A DNA stretch of 64,000 nucleotides from contig QXEO01000156.1 of assembly GCA_007115705.1 (NCBI GenBank), positions 434,001 to 498,000 on the forward strand, written 5' to 3'. The notes beneath the pieces are model-generated. The model worked only from the letters and a program-made list of their open reading frames with translations. It did no database searches and was not told the DNA's origin. A program made the position numbers and the translations under genes. Below, piece after piece: positions 33,819 through 43,394 of this stretch. The DNA is from Dactylis glomerata. Its lineage: Eukaryota > Streptophyta > Magnoliopsida > Poales > Poaceae. Position 1 is the stretch's first letter. Each line of letters starts with the position of its first letter.

Positions 33819-35253
33819 TGATGTCTACGCACGCGTCTGTTCTTGTAGACAGTGTTGGGCCTCCAAGTGCAGAGGTTTGTAGAGCAGCAGCAAGTTTCCC
33901 TTAAGTGGATCATCCAAGGTTTATCGAACTCAGGGAGGAAGAGGTCAAAGCTATCCCTCTCAAGCAACCCTGCAATTATGATACAGAAAGTTTCTTGTGT
34001 CCCCAACACACCCAATACACTTGTCAGATGTATAGGTGCACTAGTTCGGCGAAGAGATAGTGAAATACAAGTAGTAGTGATGATTATGAGTAGTAAATGT
34101 AATCTGAAATAAATATCGCTGCAAGCAAACATGTAACAAAACTGAAAGGAAGCGGTGTGCAAAGCTTGGAAACAAGGCCTAGGGATCATACTTTCACTAG
34201 TGGACACACTCTCAACAAATATAACATAATTGAACCAATAGATACTATCATCAATATGCAACTTAAAACAATTCTCCAATGGAAAACGAACACTAATCAT
34301 GCGTAGGGCTACGAAGCACTCCTCAAAGTCCATATGTACCCAAACTAGATTGTCCCACACTATCACCGTGAACGCACTAGATGGTTCCAACAAACACCAA
34401 CAATTCATAGAGACATTAACCAAAAAGACACACATAATGAGCACACTAGTCACCTTCCCATTATGATACGAGGTGTCTCCGGAGTTTACAATAATAAAGC
34501 ACGGGAGTAGCATAATATCTGAATAATAACATCTACCAATTCAACTAGATACAAAGCTCATGATCACATAAAGATCACATCATGGGAGAGAGAGGTGAAC
34601 CACATAGCTACCGGTAGAGCCCTCAGCCCCGGGGGAGAACTACTCCCTCCTCATCATAGGAGACAGCAACGGCGATGGAGATGGTGGTGAGGTCGATGGA
34701 GACAGCGGAGACGGCGATGGAGTCCGATGGAGATGGCTCCGGGGGCACTTCCCCGTCCCGGCAGGGTGCCGGAACAGAGACTTCTGTCCCCCGAAATTTG
34801 TCTTCGCCGGCGGGGGAGCTGCGGAACTGTTCTGGGAAAAACGCCGATTGTTTTAGGGTTTTCCGTCGGGAGGCTTCTTATAGGCGAAGGGGCATCGTCA
34901 GGAGTGGACCAGGGGCTCCTCACCACAGGTGGGCGCAGCCAGGGCCTGGGCCGCGCCCCCTGGTGGTGAGGGCAGCCTCTGGCCCTTCTCCAGCTCCCGT
35001 TCGGTCTTTGATACTCTTCCGAGAAAAATAAGACTTCTGGAACTTGTTTCGTCCAATTCCGAGAATATTTCCTATGTAGATTTTCTGAAACACAAAAATA
35101 GCAGAAAACAGGGAACTGGCACTGTGGCATCTTGTCAATAGGTTAGTTCCGGAAATTGCATAAAAACTCCACAAAGTGTAACGAAACACAAGGCAAATGG
35201 TATAAAAACAAGCATGGAGCATCTAAAATTATAGATACGTTTGAGACGTATCA
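33819..35253 (-). repeat. 5' LTR of the gag-only gypsy
   Basis: Partner of 16527-17961 with equal length. On the minus strand it starts TGATACGTCTCAAACG. The target duplication GAAGT follows at 35254-35258. Confidence 0.94.
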
Positions 35254-37044
35254 GAAGTCTATGCCCTTTTTTTGACTGAAACCTTTCACAACCAATCTGG
35301 CCTTGTACCTTTGATATGAGCTATGTTCTTCAGTCTTCACTCTGTACACCCACTTGTTCTTGAGTGCTTTCTTGCCCTTTGGCAAAGACACCAAATCAAA
35401 GGTGTTATTCTCATACAGGGATTTGATCTCATCCTGCATGGCTTCTGACCATTCATTCTTGTGCTCATCAGACACTGCTTCCTCATAGCATGAGGGCTCA
35501 CCTGCATCAGTCATCAACGCATATTGATGTGGAGGATATTTGGTGGAAGGTACTTGATCTCTTCCACTTCTTCTCGGCTGCTGCACTGGTGGTGTAGGTG
35601 AATCATTTTCATCTTCTTCATCATCATCACTTGATGGCTGGTCATGTCCCTGACTTGTACTGCCTTGTTCAGTTGCATCATCACTGTCTTTAGCATCTTC
35701 ATCATCTTCCCCATGATCATCATGCACGAGAGGAGGATTCACTGGATCCAAACCAACCTGAGGTGTGGTGGTCTTCATCTTCTCATGTTTCCCAATATCT
35801 TGTATTGTTTCATCTTCAATAAAAACCACATCTCGGCTTCTCACAGTCTTCTTCTTGATTGGATCCCACAATCTGTATCCAAATTCATCACTTGGACTGC
35901 TAAGATAGATGCACTGCTTTGTCTTGCTATCAAGCTTGGATCTCTCATCCCTCGGGATGTGCACAAATGCCTTGTAACCAAAGACCTTCAATTGCTTGTA
36001 TGCCACATCTTTACCTAACCAAACTCTCTGAGGAATATCACCTGCAAGAGGAACTGAAGGGGACAGGTTTAGTACACACATAGCATGATTCAATGCTTCA
36101 GCCCAAAAAGAATTAGGTAACTTTGCATGAGAGAGCATAGCTGTGACCCTCTCGGTGAGTGTCCTGTTCATTCTCTCAGCAAGGCCATTGAGCTGGGGTG
36201 TCTTTGGTGGAGTCTTCTCAAGTCTGATACCAAACTTTCTGCAATACCTCTCAACGGGACCTCGGTATTCACCACCATTGTCTGATCTTATGCACTTCAA
36301 TTTTCTGTCAGTTTCTCTTTCAACCTTGGCATGGAATTCCTTGAAGACGTCGAGCACCTGCCACTTGTTTCTCAACACATAGAGAAATATCTTTCTTGAG
36401 TGGTCATCAATGAATGTCACAAAGTATAATGCTCCACCGAGAGATTTTTTGGTCATGGAGCAAACATCAGTATGCATTATGTCAAGAACATTCTCCGCAC
36501 GATGCGGCGGGCGTGTACGAAAGGCAACCCTATGTTGTTTGCCAGCAAAACAATGTTCACAGGGTTTCAAGGTTATACCTTTCAACTCAGGGAGGAACTC
36601 CATTCGAGCAAGAGCTTGCATGCCATTCTCACTCATATGCCCAAGCCTCTTGTGCCATAATTCTGCCGTAGTTTCATTCTCGGCGACGGTCAACACATCA
36701 TTGCATAGCTTGGCTTTAGTCACATAGAGACAGCCTTGCTTGCTTCCTCGAGCCACAATCAAAGAGCCTTTGGTGAGTTTCCATTTTGCATCACCAAAGT
36801 AACTTCCATGGTGAATGTCATCAAGCTTGCCAACTGACAACAAATTCAGCCGTATATCGGGTACATGCCTCACATCATCGAGCACCAACCTGCAGCCTGT
36901 GTTTGTCTCAATGCATATAGTGCCCTTGCCAACAATAGCTGACGAACCACTATTTCCCATCCTCACCTGGCCGGTAACACCGCTGGTATAGGAAGTGAAA
37001 TACTCCTTGTGTGATGTAATGTGGAAGGACGCACCTGAATCCAT
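35254..37044 (-). pseudogene. Copia protease, integrase and start of reverse transcriptase
   Basis: The frame opens at MDSGASFHITS (aspartic protease active site) and runs about 596 codons. It contains the integrase zinc-binding region (HKRLGH and CEHC), the catalytic core (HTDVCS, RSDNGGEY, NGLAERMNRT), a linker rich in Asp/Glu and Ser, and the beginning of reverse transcriptase (NKWVYRVKTEE, KARLVVKGFSQKKGIDF). It then meets the LTR of the nested gypsy, which supplies an accidental TGA. The coding sequence resumes in frame at 16521. This segment itself has no internal stop, in contrast to the 3' half. The missing N-terminal gag indicates a deletion just upstream. Confidence 0.92.
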
Positions 37045-37199
37045 TCTTCTGTGACACCGGTCGGTATCTTCTCTTTCACAATTGGCTCATACAAATCCTT
37101 GCAATAAAGGATGTCTTCCATCATGGGCTTCCATAATGAGTAATTGGAAGAATCAAGTTTTATCATGCCACTCGTAGTGATGCCTTCTTCCAAAGCCAT
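37045..37199 (-). pseudogene. Copia gag N-terminal remnant
   Basis: An ATG at 37199 starts MALEEGITTSG, followed by KLDSSNYSLWKPMMEDILY, the standard N-terminal copia gag block. About 50 codons later it passes directly into the protease region in a different frame. The rest of gag, including the zinc knuckle, is missing, so there was an internal deletion near 37040-37060. Confidence 0.85.
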
Positions 37200-37252
37200 T
37201 GCGAGCAGCAAGCAACCTCTGAGCAACTCTGAGCAGACTTTGAGCAACCTGT

Positions 37253-37264
37253 GCTCTGATACCA
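37253..37264 (-). other. Copia primer-binding site (initiator tRNA-Met)
   Basis: The minus strand reads TGGTATCAGAGC three bases after the 5' LTR. Confidence 0.92.
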
Positions 37265-37267
37265 CTC

Positions 37268-38135
37268 TGTTGGGAAAACTGGGCACAACGGTTAACCCCT
37301 TAATTTAGAGATTAGCACAATATTAGCGTTGACTGAAAATACGCAGCGGAATCAAAGTAAACTTCAGCCACTTGTGCTCTAACTCAAGGATCTTTGCTCG
37401 TGCCGGAAGGAAACATATGCATCAACATATATGGAGGAAATAGGAGCAGCCCTTGGCTCTCTCCTGACCCAAGACAGTCTCTCCCCTTAGGAGAGAAGCT
37501 CTCTCCTCACCTAAGACAATCTCTGTCCTAGGGAGAGAGGTCTCACAACAGCTGCAGCAGTAGTAAATCAACACACAGAGGACACCAATCCTTTTTACGT
37601 GGAATACCTCTCAACTTGAGAGGAAAAACCACGGGCCGAAGCCACCCAAATCTTCTTCCACTATTATCAAATGGAGATACAACAAGTTCTTCTCTAGAGA
37701 GCACTAGAGGATCTCAAGCACCAAGATACACACGAATCTGTGGCTGCTTCTACAAGATTTGGGGCACAAGAGCTAGAGAGTGGAGCAATCTCACCAAGCT
37801 TGGTGGAACAACAGCTTGAAGGAGACAAGGTAGCAGATCTGATGTCTTCACAACCTTGTGGGCAAGACCCGGAGCTTGATTCAGCTTCTTCCTTCAACTT
37901 TTCCTCTTCCCTTCTCTCTTGGTTTTCTTCTCCAATGGAGGCTATCCTGATTTTCGTCCTTGCCACTGTGGTGGCTGGATAGGAGGCTTATTATCCCCTT
38001 TCCCCTCATGTGCAAAGTCCAAAATGACCCTTGGTCATAACCCTAAAGGTTAGTGGGCTCTTGCACCTGTTTGGGCCGCCTGAAAGGCTTCATTAGGTCA
38101 TCTCCTCACAGCCCACATGAGGAGGATACCCAACA
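37268..38135 (-). repeat. Copia 5' LTR, complete
   Basis: 868 bp with TGTTGGG and CCCAACA ends. It contains short repeats of 'ggagagag' and 'ctctcctcac' (about 37455-37540). The flank beyond 38135 (GCATG) has no partner because the other end of the element is deleted. Confidence 0.93.
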
Positions 38136-38626
38136 GCATGTTGATCTCATTTTTTTATTCATTATTGATTGTCCATGTTTCTTCAGTTATATGTGAAGTC
38201 GGAAATTTCTTGTGGCTTTTGTGTAAGCATATTTCACATTTGCACCTTTTGTCTACTAGCTGAACTCCTTTGCAGTCAGACGGTCAAGCTTAACTATTTG
38301 TTAGGATACAATGTTGATAGCGCGTGTATTACATCACACCCTAGGGAATTACATTGCTAGAGTTTTGTTTTACAAATCCCTTGCGGTATTTTTGCATCCT
38401 TCTTTTTTATAATAGCTAGGTCGTGGGAAGGAAAAAAAAAGTCTGTTAGAGATAGCCAAAAGTTTTACGCGGCAAAAAATGATATCTACCACGCACGGAC
38501 GACTATCAACCATATTTTTGCCAAATCGGTGGCAGTAGAGGGCCGCGGAAACGAGGAAAAAATTTCCATCTACAATAAAACTGATCAAAATCATTGTAGA
38601 AGGAGAATCAATGCAAACTTCAGGAC
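38136..38626. other. Unassigned AT-rich sequence
   Basis: I see no gene or complete element here. This is the original flank of the copia insertion on this side. Confidence 0.4.
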
Positions 38627-38712
38627 CAATTGTGTACAAACTCAAGAATCATTGCTCCTGTCGTAAGAAAACATATGCGGCTTCATATATGGAGGAAAAT
38701 ATCCAAGCACTT
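38627..38712 (-). repeat. Old, diverged fragment of a copia LTR
   Basis: The stretch around 'catatatggaggaaa' aligns over about 85 bp, with many substitutions, to 37370-37455 of the copia LTR. It is an older copy of a related LTR, independent of the main element. Confidence 0.6.
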
Positions 38713-38927
38713 GGTCAACACATATGATCTTCAGTTATTCGAGAATCAACAGAGCTAGTCGAATTTTGAGAAGATGGAGGCGTGTGATGGTGGAATGGAG
38801 CATCAAAAATTCAAAATAGTCAGAGGCAGAACTAGTTTACACAACTATTTTTTTTTTTAAATGAACATTCAACTGTTTTGTCATGTAAAAAATTCTATTA
38901 TTTAATTTTCATAAGAAGCTCCCTAGT

Positions 38928-39497
38928 TTACACAACTACTTTTGTCCCCCAATGACTAGCGATACCGAGGCCTGCCAGGGAGCAAGCAAGCATGGTCCTA
39001 TCCCGGTCTGCTAAGACCATCTTGTAGAAAGCAGAAGATGAGTCGATGGGCTGCAACTTCTTGGCACAATCGTCGATTGCAGCGGCAGCATCCCTGCAGT
39101 CCTGCTTGAAGTGCGGGAACCAGCAAACAAACAAGTCATTGATTATGGCATCGGTCTTCTTCTTCACGATACCATACTTGTCCATGCAGTGATTGTACGC
39201 CGCTCGCAGTTCTTTCGGGAGCGACGGGTTCTGCAGCAACTGTTTGCCACTGCGCTCCGTGGCATCACACGAAACTACGGCCCTACTCGCACCAATATAG
39301 GCATACTCGGAGACCTCGCTATTCTCATGTGCAGCATGCAACGTCTTCATGCAGAGCTCCAGCATGGCCGGCGGCTGCCCTGTGCTGGCCTTGCTGCATG
39401 AGGCTGCGATGGTCATCACCGGATCACGCTCGCATGCATTGCTGCCGGTGGCTACACACAAGGCAATGGCGACTAGTATGATGGCTATGCTCTTCAT
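38928..39497 (-). CDS. Secreted cysteine-rich protein, probable invertase/pectin methylesterase inhibitor-like
   Basis: This is a complete 189-residue frame without introns. Residues 1-21 (MKSIAIILVAIALCVATGSNA) form a clear signal peptide, so the product is probably apoplastic or vacuolar. The mature part is mostly alpha-helical in character. It has nine Cys, including C22, C34 and C49 and a later group in HCMDKYG, VCWF, DCRD and DDCAKK. The spacing and the 'CMDKYG...DAI' block followed by 'DCRDAAAAI' recall the four-helix inhibitor fold of the PMEI/invertase-inhibitor superfamily. Such proteins block cell-wall invertases or pectin methylesterases. The length suits the family. A TATA box lies at 39580-39587. 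The match is by pattern only, and another small secreted family is possible. Confidence 0.6.
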   Translation of the reverse strand: MKSIAIILVAIALCVATGSNACERDPVMTIAASCSKASTGQPPAMLELCMKTLHAAHENSEVSEYAYIGASRAVVSCDATERSGKQLLQNPSLPKELRAAYNHCMDKYGIVKKKTDAIINDLFVCWFPHFKQDCRDAAAAIDDCAKKLQPIDSSSAFYKMVLADRDRTMLACSLAGLGIASHWGTKVVV

Positions 39498-39579
39498 TTT
39501 CTTTTCTTCTCTTAGGTTGTTCTCTCTGTGTGTGTGCTAGCAAAATCGATTGTTGAGGCCATATCACAGGAACCTGCGG

Positions 39580-39587
39580 CTTTTATA
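39580..39587 (-). promoter_or_regulatory. TATA box of the inhibitor-like gene
   Basis: The minus strand reads TATAAAAG about 83 bases upstream of the ATG at 39497. That leaves room for a leader of about 50 bases. Confidence 0.6.
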
Positions 39588-39830
39588 GAATTTCTCTGCT
39601 ACTAAGAATGTACTAGGAAAAACTGAGTAATTATCTGCAATCTGCATTGATATCGTGAGGAAATCAATGCATATCTTTTTCTGATATGCAATAAAGAAAG
39701 CAAATAAATAAAACGTGTGAAAAGGACAAAATAAGTTGCTCACAAGGAAAGAAATACAGAATTTACAACGCAGCAAAGATATCTAGAATCTTTAATTAAT
39801 TTGTCCTTTTCATATTAATTTATAGATACG

Positions 39831-39879
39831 CAACAAAGAAGCCAGCTTTTTTTTTGACAATCAACAAAGAAGCCAGCTT
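39831..39879. repeat. 13-bp oligo-T insertion between 18-bp direct repeats
   Basis: CAACAAAGAAGCCAGCTT occurs at 39831-39848 and again at 39862-39879. The 13 bases between them are TTTTTTTGACAAT. This is what an extremely 5'-truncated LINE or SINE insertion on the minus strand would leave: a poly(A) tail and target duplications. Confidence 0.6.
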
Positions 39880-40129
39880 GATTATACACCTGTCAAAAAA
39901 GAGAAATCCTAGTCACAAAAGTAATTTTCCGATCTTATTCAAATACTGTCTTAAATCGTTTGGGCGGGAACAGATCTATACATTTATTGGATAAGCAACA
40001 CAAAATCCTGTAACAAAAGAGGTAATATTTCGTTATTTATTAGCAAATAAAATATACATATGGATGACACCTATATATGTAGTGTCGTGGTCATCTTGAA
40101 TTGTTACGGGGAAATCCTATATATCGCCT

Positions 40130-40610
40130 TAAGCGTGCGCGTGTAGTACAGGCAAGCAGCGGCGCACACGGTGGGCTGGCACATTAACGGCGGTTTTTCT
40201 GGCGGTTTTCTGTTTGTTTACGGTTTTCTCTAGTTTTTTATGGCGGTTTTCCTATTGTTTTTATCGTTTTCTGTGGTTTTATGTTTTCTCTTTTCTTTTC
40301 TGTTCCTGGATTGGAATTTTGAACATTTTTTAAACCGGATCATTTTTCAAATCGGAACAATTTTACTTTTTACTAATCTGAAAATTGTTCAAATCTAAAA
40401 AAGTTTGAATATGAAAATTGTTCAAATCTGAGAAATGTTTAGATTTAAAAAATTCAAATTTGAAATTGTTCATCTCTAAAAAATCATATTCGAATTTTGT
40501 TCATATTTGAAAACTATTCAAATTCAAAAACTGTTCATATATTCATTTAAATTACAAAAAAATGTTCTAATCCAGAAATTGTTCAAATACAAAAATTGTT
40601 CATCTCCACC
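40130..40610. repeat. AT-rich degenerate short tandem repeats
   Basis: The stretch has repeated variants of 'ggcggttttc' (40190-40260) and then many variants of 'gaaaattgttcaaatc' (about 40370-40600). The units are irregular in length and sequence. No gene is seen. Confidence 0.6.
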
Positions 40611-40759
40611 AGGGTCAAAAATGGTCATGTGGCCGTACCTATGGTCAGCGTCGGACTTCATTGACATTACCAGGTACGACGACTAATAGGTCGTGTCCCA
40701 TAGCTAGGGTCGTGGACTGTATTTTTTAATTTCCTTTTACTATGCATAAATTAAGTTTT

Positions 40760-40911
40760 AAATCTATACAGTGTTTTAAAAAATACGTCAGGCCATTTGG
40801 GCTTCCCCCGATCCAAATGAACAGGGACGAAAAAATGACTGAAAACGTGTGTACCACTCAATCCAAAGGGACACAAAATGCGTCTGAAAAAACCCATTGG
40901 AGATGCCCTAA
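40760..40911. repeat. Possible MITE fragment ending in GGAGATGCCCTAA
   Basis: The terminal 'cattggagatgccctaa' resembles the ends of Harbinger-type MITEs of grasses, which duplicate a TAA or TTA target. The opposite end is not visible. Confidence 0.35.
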
Positions 40912-41038
40912 GTGCATTCCCCATTGACAACGTTGTCCCAAGGGCTACTAGCATAAGATTCAGCATAAGATTCACTTGTGCTCTAATATTCGTGCACACC
41001 ATGCAACCTCTGTAAAAAATATCTATCTAAGGCAGTAA

Positions 41039-42417
41039 GAGCATCTTCACTCGCCCTCCCCCCTAAAGGCTCACTAAACGCTATTTGGGGGCGCCGGCGC
41101 AGAAAATCCCACCCAGCCGCATCCTCCAAATCTGTTTTTCGTCCGGCACAGCATTTTTCTTCATCCGGCGCATCCAATCCAAACCCTGCCAACGGGGGGC
41201 GGGCGGGGCCGCCGGCTGGGCACGTGACTCGCCACGTGGCCCACATGTAAGAGAGAGCACCGACGATTCCTCGTCCTCACATCGTCTCCCGCGCTGAGTA
41301 ATGGCGCGGCACCGGTGCCACCTTTGCGGTGGCGCAGCGAGCCGTCGCGTCGGAGCACGCGTCGGTGTAAATGCATGTCATCTCGCCCTTCTTCCCGCCG
41401 CTTTGCTCCCCTTCTCCTTCATTTTCCTGCCCACTTCCGGTAATAAAATGCTCGGTGCCTCGCCATTACAGGCTCACATCCTCCAACCGCCGATAGAAAA
41501 TGTATCGCCGCCTCTTCACAACCTACGCCATGCTCTCTCGCGGCGGTAGCGACGCGCCACCACCACCACCGCCTCCACCACCACCGCCGCCGCGGCAGGA
41601 GCCAGCTCCGCTGCAGGGCGATGAGGAGGAGGACTCCGACGACGAGGAACTTTATGACGGCCTACCGACGGACGTGGAGGCGAAGGAGGCCGCTGCGGAG
41701 CAGAGAGCTATCCTCGCATCGTTCAAGACGCGGCGCCATGATGACTCGGCACAGCAGTTCATGGTTGCCGAGAGGAGGGCGGCGGTGGCAAGGCTGGCGG
41801 ACGCGCAGGCAGCCACCCCGCGCCGACGACCACGGTCGCAACATCGAAGCGGCGAGGGCTACGATGGCGGTGGCTGAGCAACGGCTCACCCAGGCGGACC
41901 GAGCCAGGGGCCTGGCGACGGAGCGCTAGCAACGCGAACACCATTACCCTCTTCCTTCGTTCAATACATGGGCCCAGCGACATGAGGAACGCTTGACATT
42001 CACCTCCTTCCTCGAGGATGCCGAGCGTCGCCATCGCGAGCTTGTGATGGAGGAGAGCCGTCGCCGCCGCAGGGTGGTTTCCCGCCCACCACGCCGGTTT
42101 GATGATGGTGCTGGGCCCTCCAACGCTCCACCAGCACCATCGGGCGCACCGGGAGCCGCCGCCAGCGGTGAGGACTCAGAGGAAGACACCCTCTTTTAGG
42201 CTTTTAATTTCAATTTCGCCGTGTTATGTAAAAACTATCTAAATTTCAATGAAATATGTCTAGTTTGCTAAATTTTGCCAAGATTCATATTTGGTATGGG
42301 GGCACTGCTGGGAAACCGCTGCCCCCCATACTGAAATTGGCGTCGTTGCCCCCCCCCCCAAACGGCCTAAAATTGGCTCACGTCAGTCGTCGTTTGGGGA
42401 GGCGAGTGGAGATGCTC
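41039..42417 (+). mobile_element. Harbinger-like non-autonomous DNA transposon
   Basis: The terminal inverted repeats are GAGCATCTTCACTCGCC on the left and, on the complementary strand at the right, GAGCATCTCCACTCGCC. They are flanked by the 3-bp duplication TAA (41036-41038 and 42418-42420). TWA target duplications are typical of PIF/Harbinger elements. The interior is GC-rich and carries a decayed ORF but no DDE transposase that I can see. Confidence 0.75.
41500..42199 (+). pseudogene. Decayed ORF inside the Harbinger-like element
   Basis: An ATG at 41500 starts MYRRLFTTYAMLSRGG, followed by 12 prolines and an acidic stretch (DEEEDSDDEELYD) and then Ala/Arg-rich helices. The coherent frame shifts by one base near 41815-41830, continues as HGRNIEAARATMAVAEQRL, meets a TAG at 41927-41929, and resumes as RLTFTSFLEDAERRHREL, ending EEDTLF at 42199. 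The remains suggest one protein of about 230 residues with a basic helical centre (EESRRRRRVVSRPPRRFD) and an acidic tail. It is not a recognisable transposase. It may be a captured host fragment or a reduced accessory protein. Confidence 0.5.
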
Positions 42418-42420
42418 TAA

Positions 42421-43394
42421 GGCATAAATCTTAGGACGAATCAACGACGAAACTTGTCTCAAAATAAGTGACTAGACTCAATTCTAGATAGGGATATATC
42501 TACATACTAAACCTTGCTTAGATACAAGCATATCTAGAATTCTAGACAAAGGGGACGTGCATATGACTTTCTCTCCCACCCTCTCGTGACCTTTGCCTCC
42601 CTCCTCCTTGAGAGTCGACTCTCTCTCCCCGGGTTGATCTGATGCCTCTCTCGTTGGCGATGCTGGCTTGAGTTGGCTTAGGAGAGGTGCCGGTCATTGT
42701 AGATTAGGGCTTTGTTTTAGGTTAGGTAGATGTACTGCCTCCGTGGCATCTTGGATTCGGTCACCGGATTCCATCGGCCAGATCTGGCGCGTCCCCGCCT
42801 TCGTCTTCTTCGCTGTCCATCTCCAGTGGTAGGAGCTGCAGCATGGGAGGAATTAGAGGTTGGCATCTCCAGAAATAAGTTTGTTTCCCTTCTCTTGGAG
42901 GCTTCATGTGTCGGTGCTTCGCCGCAGCACCGGGTGGTCGCCCTCCTTCACCAAGCTATCAAGGTGGTGGCTCGGCGTATGTGGCGGATCTGGTGAGGCC
43001 TTCTTCAATAAGCGGTACTTTGCTCCTCTCTGGTGATGCTGGATCTTGTTGTTGCTGCTCTCCCCTCTGGCCGGCCATGGTGGCGTGAAAGGGGCTAGCC
43101 ACCGGCATTGTTCTACAACGTTGGGGGAGATTGGGGAGTGCATATGATTACTGAGCTCATCCACGCCAAAGGCATCCTTGCCTCCATGATCTTTTGCTGA
43201 TAGGGCGGCGTATTTTCAACCTTCGATGAGGAAGCCCTTCTTCGAATCCGTCACAGGAGCTCGAAGTCTCCCTGCCACCAAGTGGTGCATCCCCGGTGGC
43301 TTAGCAACGGCCAGCAGCAGTGGTTCTTCACCAGAAGGAAGCTCTCGAACAACTTGCTCTGGTTCCTCAGCAGCGATGCTTGTAGGATGCCAGC
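42421..43394. other. Transcript-like sequence of unknown type, left half (right half 49193-49390)
   Basis: The left half is moderately GC-rich with a 5'-leader look. Beyond the solo LTR it resumes at 49193 and ends with 'caatgaatgcatcgggtccttcc', which resembles the 3' ends of grass retroposons. No intact frame is seen. It may be an old LINE or retroposed RNA split by the LTR element. Confidence 0.35.

Larger units (their letters stand above)
16527..35253 (-). mobile_element. Gag-only (non-autonomous) Ty3/gypsy element, nested in the copia
   Basis: Both LTRs are 1435 bp (16527-17961 and 33819-35253), and on the minus strand each begins TGATACGTCTC. The primer site at 33791-33808 matches tRNA-Asp. 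After removing the inner insertion, the internal part is about 5.6 kb and holds a gag-type reading frame (31159-33678). I find no protease, reverse transcriptase or integrase. The rest (17962-18860 and 29121-31158) is AT-rich and non-coding. The LTRs differ at roughly 45-50 positions by eye (about 3%). It probably used enzymes of a related element to move (inference). Confidence 0.9.
14347..38135 (-). mobile_element. Ty1/copia retrotransposon, truncated at its 3' LTR and split by a nested gypsy
   Basis: The element reads on the minus strand: 5' LTR 37268-38135, primer site 37253-37264, gag remnant, protease, integrase and the start of reverse transcriptase to 35254. The nested element 16527-35253 follows, then the rest of reverse transcriptase and RNase H to 15202, and the 3' LTR 14347-15185. 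Without the insertion it would be about 5.1 kb, a normal size for a copia element. The two LTRs differ at roughly 20-25 positions over 840 bp by eye. The outer 28 bp of the 3' LTR are missing, so no target duplication can be seen. Confidence 0.92.

Noticed and set aside
36143..36727. Plus-strand frames opposite the copia integrase
   Set aside because: They are shadows of the minus-strand copia polyprotein.
40330..40600. CRISPR-like or regular satellite array
   Set aside because: Units vary in length and sequence and no spacers are defined. It is degenerate AT-rich repeat DNA.
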